Origin: Brevundimonas vesicularis
GTDB lineage: Bacteria > Pseudomonadota > Alphaproteobacteria > Caulobacterales > Caulobacteraceae
Direction: 5' to 3'
DNA: 64,000 bases
Assembly (NCBI RefSeq): GCF_027886425.1
Contig: NZ_CP115671.1
Location: 2,108,001-2,172,000 of the forward strand
Position 1 is the first letter of the stretch. Each line of letters begins with the position of its first letter. The notes beneath the pieces are model-generated. The model was not told the DNA's origin, searched no databases, and saw nothing but the letters and a program-made list of their open reading frames with translations. Below are positions 52,222-61,844 of the stretch, one piece after another. The translations under genes were made by a program, and so were the position numbers.

Positions 52222-53697
52222 TCAGCCTTCGTAGGAATCCGCGACCATCCGGTCCAGAGTCCGCACAGCGAAGCCGACGCCGCCTTCCGGCACGGTGGGG
52301 CTGGGGCTCTTGTTGGCCCAGGCTGTCGGGGCGATGTCCAGGTGCGCCCACGGCACGCCGTTGGTGAAGCGTTGCAGGAACAGGGCGGCGGTGATCGAGC
52401 CACCGGCGCGGCCGTTTCCGGTGTTCTTCACATCGGCGATCTTGGAATCGATGTGCTGCTCGTAGATGGCCGGGATCGGCATGCGCCAGAAGTTCTCGCC
52501 GACCTTCTTGGCCGCCGCCAGGATCGGGTCGGCGACATCGTCGGAGTTCGAGAAGACGCCGGCGTAATCCAGACCCAGAGCCACGATCATCGCACCCGTC
52601 AGGGTGGCCAGGTCGATCATGAATTTCGGCTTGAAACGCTCCTGCGTGTACCAGAGGGCGTCGGCCAGGACGAGGCGACCTTCGGCGTCGGTGTTGATGA
52701 CCTCCACCGTCTGACCCGACATGGACACGACCACGTCGCCCGGACGCTGGGCGTTGCCGTCCGGCATGTTTTCGACCAAGCCCAGAACGCCAATGACGTT
52801 GGCCTTGGCCTTGCGGCTGGCCAGGGCGATCATGGTGCCGGTCACGGCGGCCGCGCCGCCCATGTCCCACTTCATGTCTTCCATACCGTCCGCCGGCTTG
52901 ATCGAGATGCCGCCAGTGTCGAAACAGACGCCCTTGCCGACGAAGGCCAGGGGCTGAGCGCCGGCTTCGCCGCCGTTCCACTTCATGATCGCAAGCTGGC
53001 TTTCGCGACGGCTGCCCTGGCCCACGCCCAACAGGGTGCGCATGCCCAGCTTCTCCATCTCGGCCTCGCCGAGGATTTCGACCTCCAAGCCCAGGCTCTC
53101 CAGCGCCTTCACCCGCTTGGCGAACTCGGCCGGATACAGGACGTTGGCGGGTTCGGACACCAGGTCGCGCGCGAAGATCACGCCGTCGGCCACCGCCGAC
53201 AGCGGCTCCAGCGCGGCTTCTGCGCCTCGCAGGTCGGTTGTGACCACGCGGATGGCGGTGATCGACGGAATCTTGTCGGCCTTTTGCGTCGTGCGATATT
53301 TGTCGAAGCGATAGGCGGCCAGACGCGCGGCGAAACCGACGCGGGCGGCCTGCTCAGGCGACAGGTCCGAAGCGTCGATCGTCAGCACCTCGGCGCCCGA
53401 CAGCTTGACCGCCGCATAGGCGTTGCCGCCGAAGGCCTCGACCGCCAGATCGTCCATCTTGTCCTTGGCGCCGGCGCCGACCAGCAGCACGGCGTCCGCC
53501 TCGACACCCGCCGGCGCGGCGATGCTCAGGCTCTGCCCGGCCTTGCCGGTGAAACGCCCCTTGCCCGCCGCCTTGGTCAGGGCGCCGTTGGCCTTGCCGT
53601 CCAGCGCGGTCCCGGCGGCGGTGAAGCTGCGATCTTCAAAAACCGGAACGGCCAGGATTTCGGCGGCGTCCACGGCGGCGACGAATTCGATCTTCAT
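52222..53697 (-). CDS. pepA: Leucyl aminopeptidase (cytosol aminopeptidase)
   Basis: This 491-residue M17 dizinc aminopeptidase has metal and catalytic residues in LAFVGKGVCFDTGGISIKP (Lys, Asp), DMGGAAAVTG and the family signature NTDAEGRLVLADAL (Asp, Glu, Arg). The N-terminal regulatory domain is of normal length. The E. coli homologue also binds DNA for Xer recombination. Its start faces lptF across 143 bases. Confidence 0.97.
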   Translation of the reverse strand: MKIEFVAAVDAAEILAVPVFEDRSFTAAGTALDGKANGALTKAAGKGRFTGKAGQSLSIAAPAGVEADAVLLVGAGAKDKMDDLAVEAFGGNAYAAVKLSGAEVLTIDASDLSPEQAARVGFAARLAAYRFDKYRTTQKADKIPSITAIRVVTTDLRGAEAALEPLSAVADGVIFARDLVSEPANVLYPAEFAKRVKALESLGLEVEILGEAEMEKLGMRTLLGVGQGSRRESQLAIMKWNGGEAGAQPLAFVGKGVCFDTGGISIKPADGMEDMKWDMGGAAAVTGTMIALASRKAKANVIGVLGLVENMPDGNAQRPGDVVVSMSGQTVEVINTDAEGRLVLADALWYTQERFKPKFMIDLATLTGAMIVALGLDYAGVFSNSDDVADPILAAAKKVGENFWRMPIPAIYEQHIDSKIADVKNTGNGRAGGSITAALFLQRFTNGVPWAHLDIAPTAWANKSPSPTVPEGGVGFAVRTLDRMVADSYEG

Positions 53698-53840
53698 TCA
53701 ATCAACTCCAGCCAGGCCCCACCCGGCGTCTGCAAACAGCAAAATGACAACGGCGCGTCTGCTTGTCGCGGACGCGCCCTGATGTGCTACTAGATGCGCC
53801 TCAATGTCGCCGCCTGCAACCGGGCGAAGTCCATCCGCCC

Positions 53841-54974
53841 ATGACCCTGATTCAAAGATACCTTTTTCGCCAGATCCTGTTCCCTGTGATCGCCGCGTGC
53901 GCAGCGCTGGCGGGAATCGGGATTTTGAGCCAAAGCCTCGACCAACTCCAGGTCATCGTGGAGCGGGGTCAGAGCGTGTGGATCATGGTCAAGCTGACCC
54001 TGCTCGCCCTGCCGCAACTGCTGTCGGTGATTCTGCCGATCGGCCTTTTCGTCGGCGCGCTCATCGCCCTGACCCGTCTGCAACGCGAACAGGAGCTGAC
54101 AGCGGCCTTCGCCGGGGGCATGACCCGGTGGCAGGTCATATCCCCCGCCGCCCGTATCGCCGTGCTGGTCGCCCTGGTCGCTCTGTTGGTCAACGTCTTC
54201 ATTCTGCCTTGGGCGCAGCAGGAAGCGCGGCGACAGGCCTTCGACATCCGCACGGACCTCGCCGCTCTGCTGGTCGAGGAAGGCCAGTTCGTTCAGGGGC
54301 CTGACGGTCTGACCGTCTATGTGCAGCAGATCGAACAGAACGGTCTGTTGAAGAACCTGTTCGTCTATCTAGACGACAAAGACAAGGTCACGACCTGGAA
54401 CGCGTCGGAGGCGCGCTTCAGCCGCGACGCCGGCGGCATTCCGATCCTGACCATGATCGACGGCTCGGCCCAGCGCTATTCGTCGGGTGGCGTACTGGAG
54501 ACGCTGTCGTTCGGGCGATACGATTTCTCTCTCGCGCCCTTCGTGGGGGTGACCGACACTATTCGCTACAAGCCGACCGACCTCTATCTGCGCCAGCTGC
54601 TAAACCCGACGGCCAAGGTGCTCGAGGTCGCCGGCTCGCGTGGCGAACTGCTAGCCGAGGCGCATTCTCGGCTGGCCTCGCCGCTCTACGCCATGGTCGC
54701 CATGGCCCTGGCGCTTTCGGCCATTCTGGGCGGCGCCTTCAGCCGCACCGGCTATACCTTGCGCATCGCCAAGGCGGCGGGCCTGTTCCTGGTCCTGCGC
54801 GTCGTTGGCTATGGCCTTGTCGCCGCCAGCGCCTGGAACGGCTGGATGAATGTGCTCCAATACGTCGTGCCGGTCGTGGCCATTGTCGTCGCCCTGCGAG
54901 TTCTGTTCCGCGCGCTGAAGCCGCGTCGCAGCCGGACAACCGCCGCCCTGCGCGATTTGAAGGCCAAGTTCGCA
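53841..54974 (+). CDS. lptF: LPS export ABC transporter permease LptF
   Basis: This 378-residue inner-membrane permease forms the LptB2FG complex that extracts LPS. Three spans, a periplasmic beta-jellyroll (VEEGQFVQGPDGLTVYVQQIEQNGLL in order) and three more spans are visible. The opening MTLIQRYLFRQILFPV is standard. The last codon overlaps the lptG start as ATGA (stop ends at 54977; the coordinate here omits the stop codon). Confidence 0.95.
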
Positions 54975-56113
54975 TGACCGCCGTCGTCGCCTCCGCCCGT
55001 CGTTCGCCGCATATCCCCCGTCTGGGTGGGATCGAACGCTATGTGCTGGTCCAGCAGCTGAAATCGCTGGGCGTGGCCCTGGCCGTAATTTCGGCCCTCG
55101 TCATGCTGATCGACTTTGTCGAGGTCTCGCGCGGCGTCGGCTCGGCGCAGGATTTGTCGGCCGTCCGCATTTTCGGCCTGGTGCTGCTGAAGTCGCCCTC
55201 GGTCATCGTGCAGTTGATGCCGTTCGTCTTCCTGTTCGGCACCCTGTCGGCCTTCATCAGCCTGAACCGACGCAGCGAACTGATCGCCATGCGCGCGGCG
55301 GGCGTCTCCGCCTGGCGTTTCGTCCTGCCGGCGGCCGGCATGGCCTTCGTCCTGGGCGTGCTGACCGTCACTGTATTGGGTCCGATGGCCTCGGCCGGCG
55401 ACGGTCTGTGGCAACGCGAACGCGCACGGATTTCCGGCACCGCGCCCGGCGGCGATCCCAAGGAGGCGATCTGGCTGCGCGAGGGCGACGATCAGCGCCA
55501 GATGATCATCCGCGCCGGCCAGCAGGACCGCGCCAACGCGCGCCTGCTGAACGTCAGCTTCTTCATCTATACGACCGCCCCCGGCGGCGGCCGCACCTTC
55601 TCCGAACGGATCGACGCCAAGTCGGCCTCTCTGAACGCCGGCAGCTGGCGCCTGACCGATGCGGTCGGCGCCCAGATCGGCCAGCGCGCCGTCACCTATT
55701 CCAGCCTGACCCTGGTCTCCAGCCTTGCGGACGACGAGGCGTTCGATCGTTTCGCCCGCCCTCAGGCCACGCCCTTCTGGTCGCTGCCCAACCAGATCAG
55801 CCGAATCGAGAACGCGGGCTTCACCTCCACCGCCTATCGCCTGCGCTTCCAGCAACTTCTGGCCACGCCGCTGGTGTTCGCCGCCATGTCTATCCTGGCC
55901 GCCGCCTTCTCGCTGCGGCTGATGCGTTTGGGCGACCTGGCGCGCATGAGCGTGGCGGCCGTGGTGCTGGGCTTCGCCTTCTTCTTCCTGAACCAGTTTT
56001 CGTCGGCGATGGGATCGGCCGAGGTCGTGGCGCCGTTCGTCGCCGCCTGGCTACCGCCTGTTCTTACGGCGCTCGCAGCCTTGACCTTGCTGTTTTATAC
56101 CGAAGACGGCTAA
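54974..56113 (+). CDS. lptG: LPS export ABC transporter permease LptG
   Basis: This 379-residue partner of LptF has the same six-span plus jellyroll plan. It starts by ATGA overlap. Typical parts are GGIERYVLVQQLKSLGVALAVISALVMLIDFVEVSRG (in order), MPFVFLFGTLSAFISLNRRSELIAMRAAGVS and the C-terminal LGFAFFFLNQFSSAMG. The cytoplasmic ATPase lptB and LptC are not in this window. Confidence 0.95.
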   Translation: MTAVVASARRSPHIPRLGGIERYVLVQQLKSLGVALAVISALVMLIDFVEVSRGVGSAQDLSAVRIFGLVLLKSPSVIVQLMPFVFLFGTLSAFISLNRRSELIAMRAAGVSAWRFVLPAAGMAFVLGVLTVTVLGPMASAGDGLWQRERARISGTAPGGDPKEAIWLREGDDQRQMIIRAGQQDRANARLLNVSFFIYTTAPGGGRTFSERIDAKSASLNAGSWRLTDAVGAQIGQRAVTYSSLTLVSSLADDEAFDRFARPQATPFWSLPNQISRIENAGFTSTAYRLRFQQLLATPLVFAAMSILAAAFSLRLMRLGDLARMSVAAVVLGFAFFFLNQFSSAMGSAEVVAPFVAAWLPPVLTALAALTLLFYTEDG

Positions 56114-56146
56114 TCGGGCGCTCGCTTCTCAGACTACGGATGGCCT

Positions 56147-58585
56147 ATGCAGGGTGATCGGCGCTTCGACGCTTTCAAAGCAAGGCTTCTCGCCGGTGCG
56201 GCCCTGGTCGCCTGCGCGCCCTTGGCGACGCCCGCATGGGCGCAAACGACCCCTCCTGCCGCTGCCGCGCCTTCCGACGGCCTGCCGCCCGAAGCGGTCT
56301 ATGTCGATGCCGACAATGCGCGTCGCGAAGGCGACAACATCATCGTCAGCGGCACGCCCGAGAACCGCGCCTATGTCCGCACGCGCGGCCATGTGCTGCG
56401 CGGCGAGAACCTGTCCTATGATTTGAACGCCGGTTCGGCGACGGCCGAAGGCCGCGTCGAGGCTATCGCGCCCGACGGCACCGTGGTCTACGCCAGCCGT
56501 CTCGAGCTGGACGAAAACCTGGAGACCGGCGTCGCCGTGGATTTCGCCACGCGTCTGGCCAACGGCGCCAGTCTGATGGCCGCAACGGCTGTGCGTCGTA
56601 GCGAGAATGTCAGCGAGCTGAACTACGCCCGCTTCACCCCCTGCCCGATCTGCGACGATGGTGGTCCCAAGACGCCGACCATCTCCATCCAGGCGGAAAA
56701 GGTGACGCAGGACGAGCAGTTGCGCGCGATCCTGTATCGCAACGCTGTGTTCTACATCGGCCCGGTGCCCGTCTTCTACACGCCCTTCTTCGCCCACCCC
56801 GATCCCTCGGTGGAGCGGGCCTCAGGCTTCCTGGTGCCCATCGTCAACTATGACGAGGGTCGCGGCGTCTCCGTCGAGGTTCCCTATCTGCAAGTCGTAT
56901 CGCCGTCCGAGGACTGGCTGATCAGCCCGCAGATCAACACCAGGGTCGCCCCGCTGCTGAACCTGCAATGGCGCCGAAGGTTCGCCAACGGCATGATCGT
57001 GGCGCGCGGCGGCTATACCTACGAGCGCGAGTTCGGCGACTTCGATCGGGACGGCGACGGCGATTTCGAAAGCAACGTCAAGTTCGGCGATCGCGAACAC
57101 CGCAGCTATCTGTTGTCGCACGGCGAGTTCGATCCGGATGGCCCGTGGCGGTTCGGCTTCACGGCCGAGCGCACCTCGGACAAGACGCTGTTCGATCGCT
57201 ACGATGTGCGCTCTCCGTATCAGGACAACGGCCTGTATTACGGCGACCGCCGTCGTCTGATCAGCCAGATCTACGCCGAACATCAGACCGATCGGTCCTA
57301 TGTTTCGGTCGCGGCCTTCTCGATCCAGAGCCTGCGCCTGAACCCGGCCTTCGCCGCGACAGATTTCCGCGACGCCAACGGCTTCAAGGTGTTCGAGGAC
57401 GACGACACCCTGCCCTTGGTCGCCCCGTTGATCGATGCCCGCTGGGAACCGCGCGAGCTCGTCTTCGGCGGCCGGCTGCGCCTGAAGGGCTCGGCCGTTT
57501 CTCTCTACCGCGACGCTTTCGTCGGCGCGCCGATCCTGAATCCGGAAATCGTTCCCCCCGTCACGACAGGTCTGGCCGGCGTGGACAGCCGCCGCATCAC
57601 GGGCCAGGTGGAATGGCGACGGGCGATCATCCTGCCCGTCGGCGTGCGGGTGGAGCCGTTCGTCGATACGCGCGTCGATCTCTATTCCATGTCCGACCTG
57701 CCTCCGATGATGGGCGTCGACACCGACGAGACGGTCAGTCGGTCCAGATTCAGCGCGGGCGTGGATGTCGCCTATCCTCTGATCAAACGCATCGCCGACG
57801 CCGACATCATCTTGGAGCCGGTGGGTCAGGTCTCGGTCTCTAACAAGGTCAGCCTGGACCGCCGCATCCCCATCGAGGACTCCCAGGTTCTGGAGTTGGA
57901 CGAGTCGTCGCTGTTCCGCATGGATCGCTTCTCCGGCTACGATCTGCTGGAAGGCGGCGCGCGCGTGACGGCGGGCGGGCGCGCCACGATTCGCTGGGCT
58001 GAAGGGCGCAAGGCCAGCCTGTTCGTGGGACGCAGCTATCGTTTCGACCAGCAGGACGACTTCAAGACGTCCATTCCCGATGATCCCGCGCGTCTCTATG
58101 ACCCGACGGGTCTGGCCTCCGAGACCTCCGACTGGGTGGTCCAGGGCGACTTCTCGCCGTCGGATCGCATCCGCAGCTGGTTCCACGCCACGGTGGATGG
58201 TTCTGGCGAGGTACGTCGCGCCGAAGCGGCGCTGGACGGCCGCTGGGGGCGCCGCAACCTGGCCACCGTCAGCTACATTCTGGATCAGTCGAACCCCGTC
58301 GACGGGCCGCTGAACCGCAACTACGAATTCGTCCAGTTGGCGGGACAGCAGTTCGTCTTCCAGAACTGGGGCTTCACCGTCGCCGGCATCGCCGATCTGG
58401 ACCAGAACGAGATCACGCGATCCGAAGTCGGCGTGCTGTTCGACGACGACTGCCTGCGGTTCGAACTGGGCTATCGGCGCGACAACACCCGCGCACGGCC
58501 GGGCGGCCCGTCGGAAGGCATCTATGTGCGCCTAAACCTCGCCACTTTCGGAGGTTCAGGTTATGGACAGGGCGATATGCGTTGA
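56147..58585 (+). CDS. lptD: LPS assembly protein LptD
   Basis: This 812-residue outer-membrane protein, with LptE, inserts LPS into the outer leaflet. Signal peptide up to TPAWAQ, then an OstA/LptA-like beta-jellyroll (VYVDADNARREGDNIIVSGTPENR, LRGENLSYDLNAGSATAEG in order) and a large beta-barrel with the LptD domain (PVPVFYTPFFAHPDPSVERASGFLVP). Cys pair FTPCPICDD near 165 and a Cys near the C-terminus (DDDCLRFELGYRRD) may form the disulphides seen in other LptDs. It is followed by surA, its chaperone. Confidence 0.96.
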   Translation: MQGDRRFDAFKARLLAGAALVACAPLATPAWAQTTPPAAAAPSDGLPPEAVYVDADNARREGDNIIVSGTPENRAYVRTRGHVLRGENLSYDLNAGSATAEGRVEAIAPDGTVVYASRLELDENLETGVAVDFATRLANGASLMAATAVRRSENVSELNYARFTPCPICDDGGPKTPTISIQAEKVTQDEQLRAILYRNAVFYIGPVPVFYTPFFAHPDPSVERASGFLVPIVNYDEGRGVSVEVPYLQVVSPSEDWLISPQINTRVAPLLNLQWRRRFANGMIVARGGYTYEREFGDFDRDGDGDFESNVKFGDREHRSYLLSHGEFDPDGPWRFGFTAERTSDKTLFDRYDVRSPYQDNGLYYGDRRRLISQIYAEHQTDRSYVSVAAFSIQSLRLNPAFAATDFRDANGFKVFEDDDTLPLVAPLIDARWEPRELVFGGRLRLKGSAVSLYRDAFVGAPILNPEIVPPVTTGLAGVDSRRITGQVEWRRAIILPVGVRVEPFVDTRVDLYSMSDLPPMMGVDTDETVSRSRFSAGVDVAYPLIKRIADADIILEPVGQVSVSNKVSLDRRIPIEDSQVLELDESSLFRMDRFSGYDLLEGGARVTAGGRATIRWAEGRKASLFVGRSYRFDQQDDFKTSIPDDPARLYDPTGLASETSDWVVQGDFSPSDRIRSWFHATVDGSGEVRRAEAALDGRWGRRNLATVSYILDQSNPVDGPLNRNYEFVQLAGQQFVFQNWGFTVAGIADLDQNEITRSEVGVLFDDDCLRFELGYRRDNTRARPGGPSEGIYVRLNLATFGGSGYGQGDMR

Positions 58586-58657
58586 GCATGACGCTTTACG
58601 GGGCGCGACCGCCTGCCGGCCTGGCTGGCGGACCGCTGTGAGGAATCAGGACGACCA

Positions 58658-60025
58658 ATGGGTTTGATGCGTTATTCGACGGGGGCTGCGCTCGCGGCAG
58701 TCCTCCTCGCCGGTTCGGCCTATGCCCAGACGGCGCCCGCTCCGGCACAGACCCCCACGCCCGCGCAAGGTCCTGCGGCCGGCGCGCCGAACCCGGCGGC
58801 GGAGGAAGCCCCGACGACGGCGCGCCCCGCCCCTCAGTTCGAAATGGCGGACGGCATCGTCGCCACGGTCAACGACAAGATCATCACCGGCTTTGATCTG
58901 CGTCAGCGCATGCTGATGCTGATCGCCTCGTCTCAGGTTCAGCCGACCGAGCAGAACCTGCCCGCCATTCAGCAGGCCGCCCTGAACGCCCTGATCGAGG
59001 ATCGCCTCAAAGATCAGGAGATGGCCAAGTTCGAGACCCTGAAGGTCACGGACGAGGAAGTCGACGGCGAGATCGCCGAAATGGCCCGCGCCGCCGGCAC
59101 GACGCCGCAGGCCTATATGCAGTTCCTGCAACAGGGCGGCATCCAGCCCGCCGCCTTCCGCGACAACCTGCGCACCCAGATCGGCTGGAGCCAGCTGATC
59201 CCGGGTCGCTTCAACAGCCGCGCCCGCGCCAGCACTCTTCAGGTCGATCAGGAAGTCCGCCGGCTGAACGAGGCCGCCTCCAAGCCCCAGTTCCTGCTCG
59301 GTGAAATCTATATCGACGCCGCCCGGGTCGGCGGCGCGCAGGCGGCCCTGAACGGCGCCCGTCAGCTGGTTCAGCAGATCATCCAGGGCGCGCCGTTCCA
59401 GGCCGTCGCCCAGCAGTTCTCCGCCGCCCCCTCGGCCAGCGCCCGCGTGCCGGGCGATGCAGGCTGGGTGGTCAAGGATTCGCTTCAGCCGGCTGTGCAG
59501 TCAGTGTTGGAACAGCTCCAGCCGGGCCAGCTGTCGAACCCGATCGTCGTCGATGGCGGCGTCTATATCCTCTACCTGCGCGACAAGCGTGACGGCGCCT
59601 CCACCAGCCTGGTATCGCTGAAGCAGGTCATGGTCGAACTGCCAGAAACCGCGTCGGAAGCTGATCTGGCCGCCGCGACCGCCAAGCTGGAAGGTCTGCG
59701 TAACGGCTTGACCTGCGACAACATCATCTCCCAGGCCCGCGCGACACAGGGCGTCCTGGGCGCCGATCTCGGCGAATCCGACGTCGCCAACCTGGCGCCC
59801 CAGTTCCAGCAGTTCGCCCGCACCGGCGAAATCGGTTCAGTCTCGACGCCGATCCGCACCCCGCTGGGCCTGCACTTGGTCGCCGTCTGCGGTCGTCGTG
59901 TCGGCGGACCGGAAGCGCCGAACCGTCAGCAGGTCGAAAACCGTCTGCGCGCCCAGAACCTGGCCGTGCTGGAGCGCCGCTATCTGCGCGACCTGCGCAG
60001 CGACGCCCTGATCGAGTTCAAATGA
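58658..60025 (+). CDS. surA: Periplasmic chaperone and peptidyl-prolyl isomerase SurA
   Basis: This 455-residue periplasmic protein has signal MGLMRYSTGAALAAVLLAGSA and an Ala/Pro-rich linker. The SurA N-terminal chaperone domain (VATVNDKIITGFDLRQRMLML) and parvulin domains follow (FQAVAQQFSAAPSASARVPGDAGWV and further). It escorts barrel proteins such as LptD to BAM. GGAATCAGGA lies upstream. Its stop overlaps pdxA (ATGA). Confidence 0.94.
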   Translation: MGLMRYSTGAALAAVLLAGSAYAQTAPAPAQTPTPAQGPAAGAPNPAAEEAPTTARPAPQFEMADGIVATVNDKIITGFDLRQRMLMLIASSQVQPTEQNLPAIQQAALNALIEDRLKDQEMAKFETLKVTDEEVDGEIAEMARAAGTTPQAYMQFLQQGGIQPAAFRDNLRTQIGWSQLIPGRFNSRARASTLQVDQEVRRLNEAASKPQFLLGEIYIDAARVGGAQAALNGARQLVQQIIQGAPFQAVAQQFSAAPSASARVPGDAGWVVKDSLQPAVQSVLEQLQPGQLSNPIVVDGGVYILYLRDKRDGASTSLVSLKQVMVELPETASEADLAAATAKLEGLRNGLTCDNIISQARATQGVLGADLGESDVANLAPQFQQFARTGEIGSVSTPIRTPLGLHLVAVCGRRVGGPEAPNRQQVENRLRAQNLAVLERRYLRDLRSDALIEFK

Positions 60026-61026
60026 CCCCAGCGGTCGCGCCTCTGGTTCTGACGCTGGGCGAACCCGCCGGCGTCGGGCCGGAGATCGTGGCCGCCGCCT
60101 GGAAAGCGTTGCGCGCCGAGCCGACGCCCTTCGCCGTCATCGGCGACGCCGCGCTGCTGCGCGCACAAGGCGTCGCCGTGGCTGAAGTCGGGACTCCCGG
60201 TGACGCTCGTGATCTGTTCGGCTCCGCCCTTCCCGTCCTTCATCGCTCCCTGCCCGCGTCGGTCCTGGTCGGGTCGCCCGATCCGGCCAATGCCTCGGCC
60301 GTCGCGGACGGGATCGAGGAGGCGGTCAGCTTCGCCCTGTCCGGCGAGGCGTCCGGCGTCGTCACCGCCCCGATCGCCAAGGCGCCGATGTACGCCTCGG
60401 GCTTTCGCTTTCCCGGCCATACCGAGTTCATCGCCGAACTGACCGCCGATGCGCCCTATGCCGGCACGCGAGGGCCGGTGATGATGCTGACGGCCCAGAA
60501 TCTGCGCGCCTGTCTCGTCACCATTCACGTCGCCCTGGACCAGGTGCCGGAACTGGTCACGGCCGAGCGTGTCGCCCGCACTGCCCGCGTCGTCCACGAA
60601 AGTTTGAAACGCGACTTCGCCATCGCTCGCCCACGCTTGGCCATGGCGGCCCTCAATCCCCACGCGGGCGAAGGCGGCGCACTTGGTCTGCAAGAACGCG
60701 ACATCCTGATCCCCGTCGCCGAACAGCTTCGCGCCGAGGGCATCGACATCACCGACCCCCGACCGGCCGACACCCTGTTCCATGACCAGGCGCGCGCGAC
60801 CTATGACGCCGCCATCTGCATGTATCACGATCAGGCCCTGATCCCGGTCAAGACGCTGGACTTCTGGGGCGGGGTCAACGTCTCCCTGGGCCTGCCCATC
60901 ATCCGCACCTCGCCCGATCACGGGACCGGTTTCGACATCGCCGGCAAGGGCGTCGCGCGTCCGGACAGTCTGATCGCCGCCATTCGACTGGCATCGGAGA
61001 TGGCGGCGGCCCGCGCCGCGCGCTAA
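60022..61026 (+). CDS. pdxA: 4-hydroxythreonine-4-phosphate dehydrogenase
   Basis: This 334-residue enzyme of vitamin B6 synthesis oxidises 4-phosphohydroxy-threonine before condensation by PdxJ. Metal-binding His are in FPGHTEFIAEL, HVALDQVP and MYHDQALIPVK. Substrate-binding TAPIAKAPM and the IIRTSPDHGTGFDIAGK end are typical. It is coupled to surA by overlap; the surA-pdxA-rsmA order is widely conserved. Confidence 0.97.
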   Translation: MTPAVAPLVLTLGEPAGVGPEIVAAAWKALRAEPTPFAVIGDAALLRAQGVAVAEVGTPGDARDLFGSALPVLHRSLPASVLVGSPDPANASAVADGIEEAVSFALSGEASGVVTAPIAKAPMYASGFRFPGHTEFIAELTADAPYAGTRGPVMMLTAQNLRACLVTIHVALDQVPELVTAERVARTARVVHESLKRDFAIARPRLAMAALNPHAGEGGALGLQERDILIPVAEQLRAEGIDITDPRPADTLFHDQARATYDAAICMYHDQALIPVKTLDFWGGVNVSLGLPIIRTSPDHGTGFDIAGKGVARPDSLIAAIRLASEMAAARAAR

Positions 61027-61034
61027 CAGGGCGT

Positions 61035-61844
61035 GTGACCGACCTTCCCTCTCTCCGCGAAACCCTCGACGCCCATGGCCTTTCGGCAAAGAAGAGCTTT
61101 GGCCAGCATTTCCTGCTGGACCTGAACGTCACCCGCAAGATCGTGCGGCTGGCCGGTTCCTTCGACGGACGCGCGGTGATCGAGGTCGGCCCCGGCCCCG
61201 GCGGCCTGACCCGCGCCCTGCTGGAATCCGACGCCGGCGCCGTGGTGCTGGTGGAAAAGGATCCGCGCTTCATTCCCTTGCTGACCGAACTGGACGACGG
61301 CTCCGGTCGCCTGACCATCGTCGAAGCCGATGCGCTGAAGGTGAAGGAGGCCGATCTGGTCTCAGGCCCGACCCATCTGGTGTCCAACCTGCCCTACAAT
61401 GTCGGCACTCCTCTGCTGATCAAATGGCTGACCGGCCCGTGGCTGCCCCACAGCCTGACCCTGATGTTCCAGAAGGAAGTCGCCGAGCGCGTCGCCGCAG
61501 GGCCGGGCGAGGACGCCTACGGCCGTCTGGCCGTCATCGCCCAGGCCGTCTGCACCGCCCGCATCGTCATGCATCTGCCTGCCGCCGCCTTCACGCCGCC
61601 GCCCAAGGTGGCCTCGGCCGTCGTCCATCTGGTTCCGCTGTATGAGCGCCCGTCGCCGGAACGCCTGAAGAAGCTGGAACGCGTCACCGCCGCCGCCTTC
61701 GGCCAGCGCCGCAAGATGCTGCGGTCCAGCCTGAAACAACTGGGCGGCGCCGCCCTGTGCGAGGCCGCCGGCATTGAGCCCGACGCCCGCGCCGAAACCA
61801 TTGATGTCGCGGGCTTCCTGCAACTGGCGGATGCCCTTCAATGA
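61035..61844 (+). CDS. rsmA: 16S rRNA dimethyladenosine transferase RsmA
   Basis: This 269-residue methyltransferase dimethylates two adenines in helix 45 of 16S rRNA (KsgA). It begins at GTG (61035), 9 bases after pdxA. SAM motif EVGPGPGGLTRALL, acidic VEKDPRF, and catalytic NLPYNVGTPLL are present, plus the C-terminal domain (AAFGQRRKMLRSSLKQLGG). It also marks small-subunit maturation. It overlaps the aminotransferase gene as ATGA. Confidence 0.97.
   Translation: MTDLPSLRETLDAHGLSAKKSFGQHFLLDLNVTRKIVRLAGSFDGRAVIEVGPGPGGLTRALLESDAGAVVLVEKDPRFIPLLTELDDGSGRLTIVEADALKVKEADLVSGPTHLVSNLPYNVGTPLLIKWLTGPWLPHSLTLMFQKEVAERVAAGPGEDAYGRLAVIAQAVCTARIVMHLPAAAFTPPPKVASAVVHLVPLYERPSPERLKKLERVTAAAFGQRRKMLRSSLKQLGGAALCEAAGIEPDARAETIDVAGFLQLADALQ

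Noticed and set aside
53752..53778. Inverted repeat GGCGCGTC...GACGCGCC in the pepA-lptF gap
   Set aside because: There is no T tract on either strand and it is upstream of both genes, so it is not a terminator; the role is unclear.
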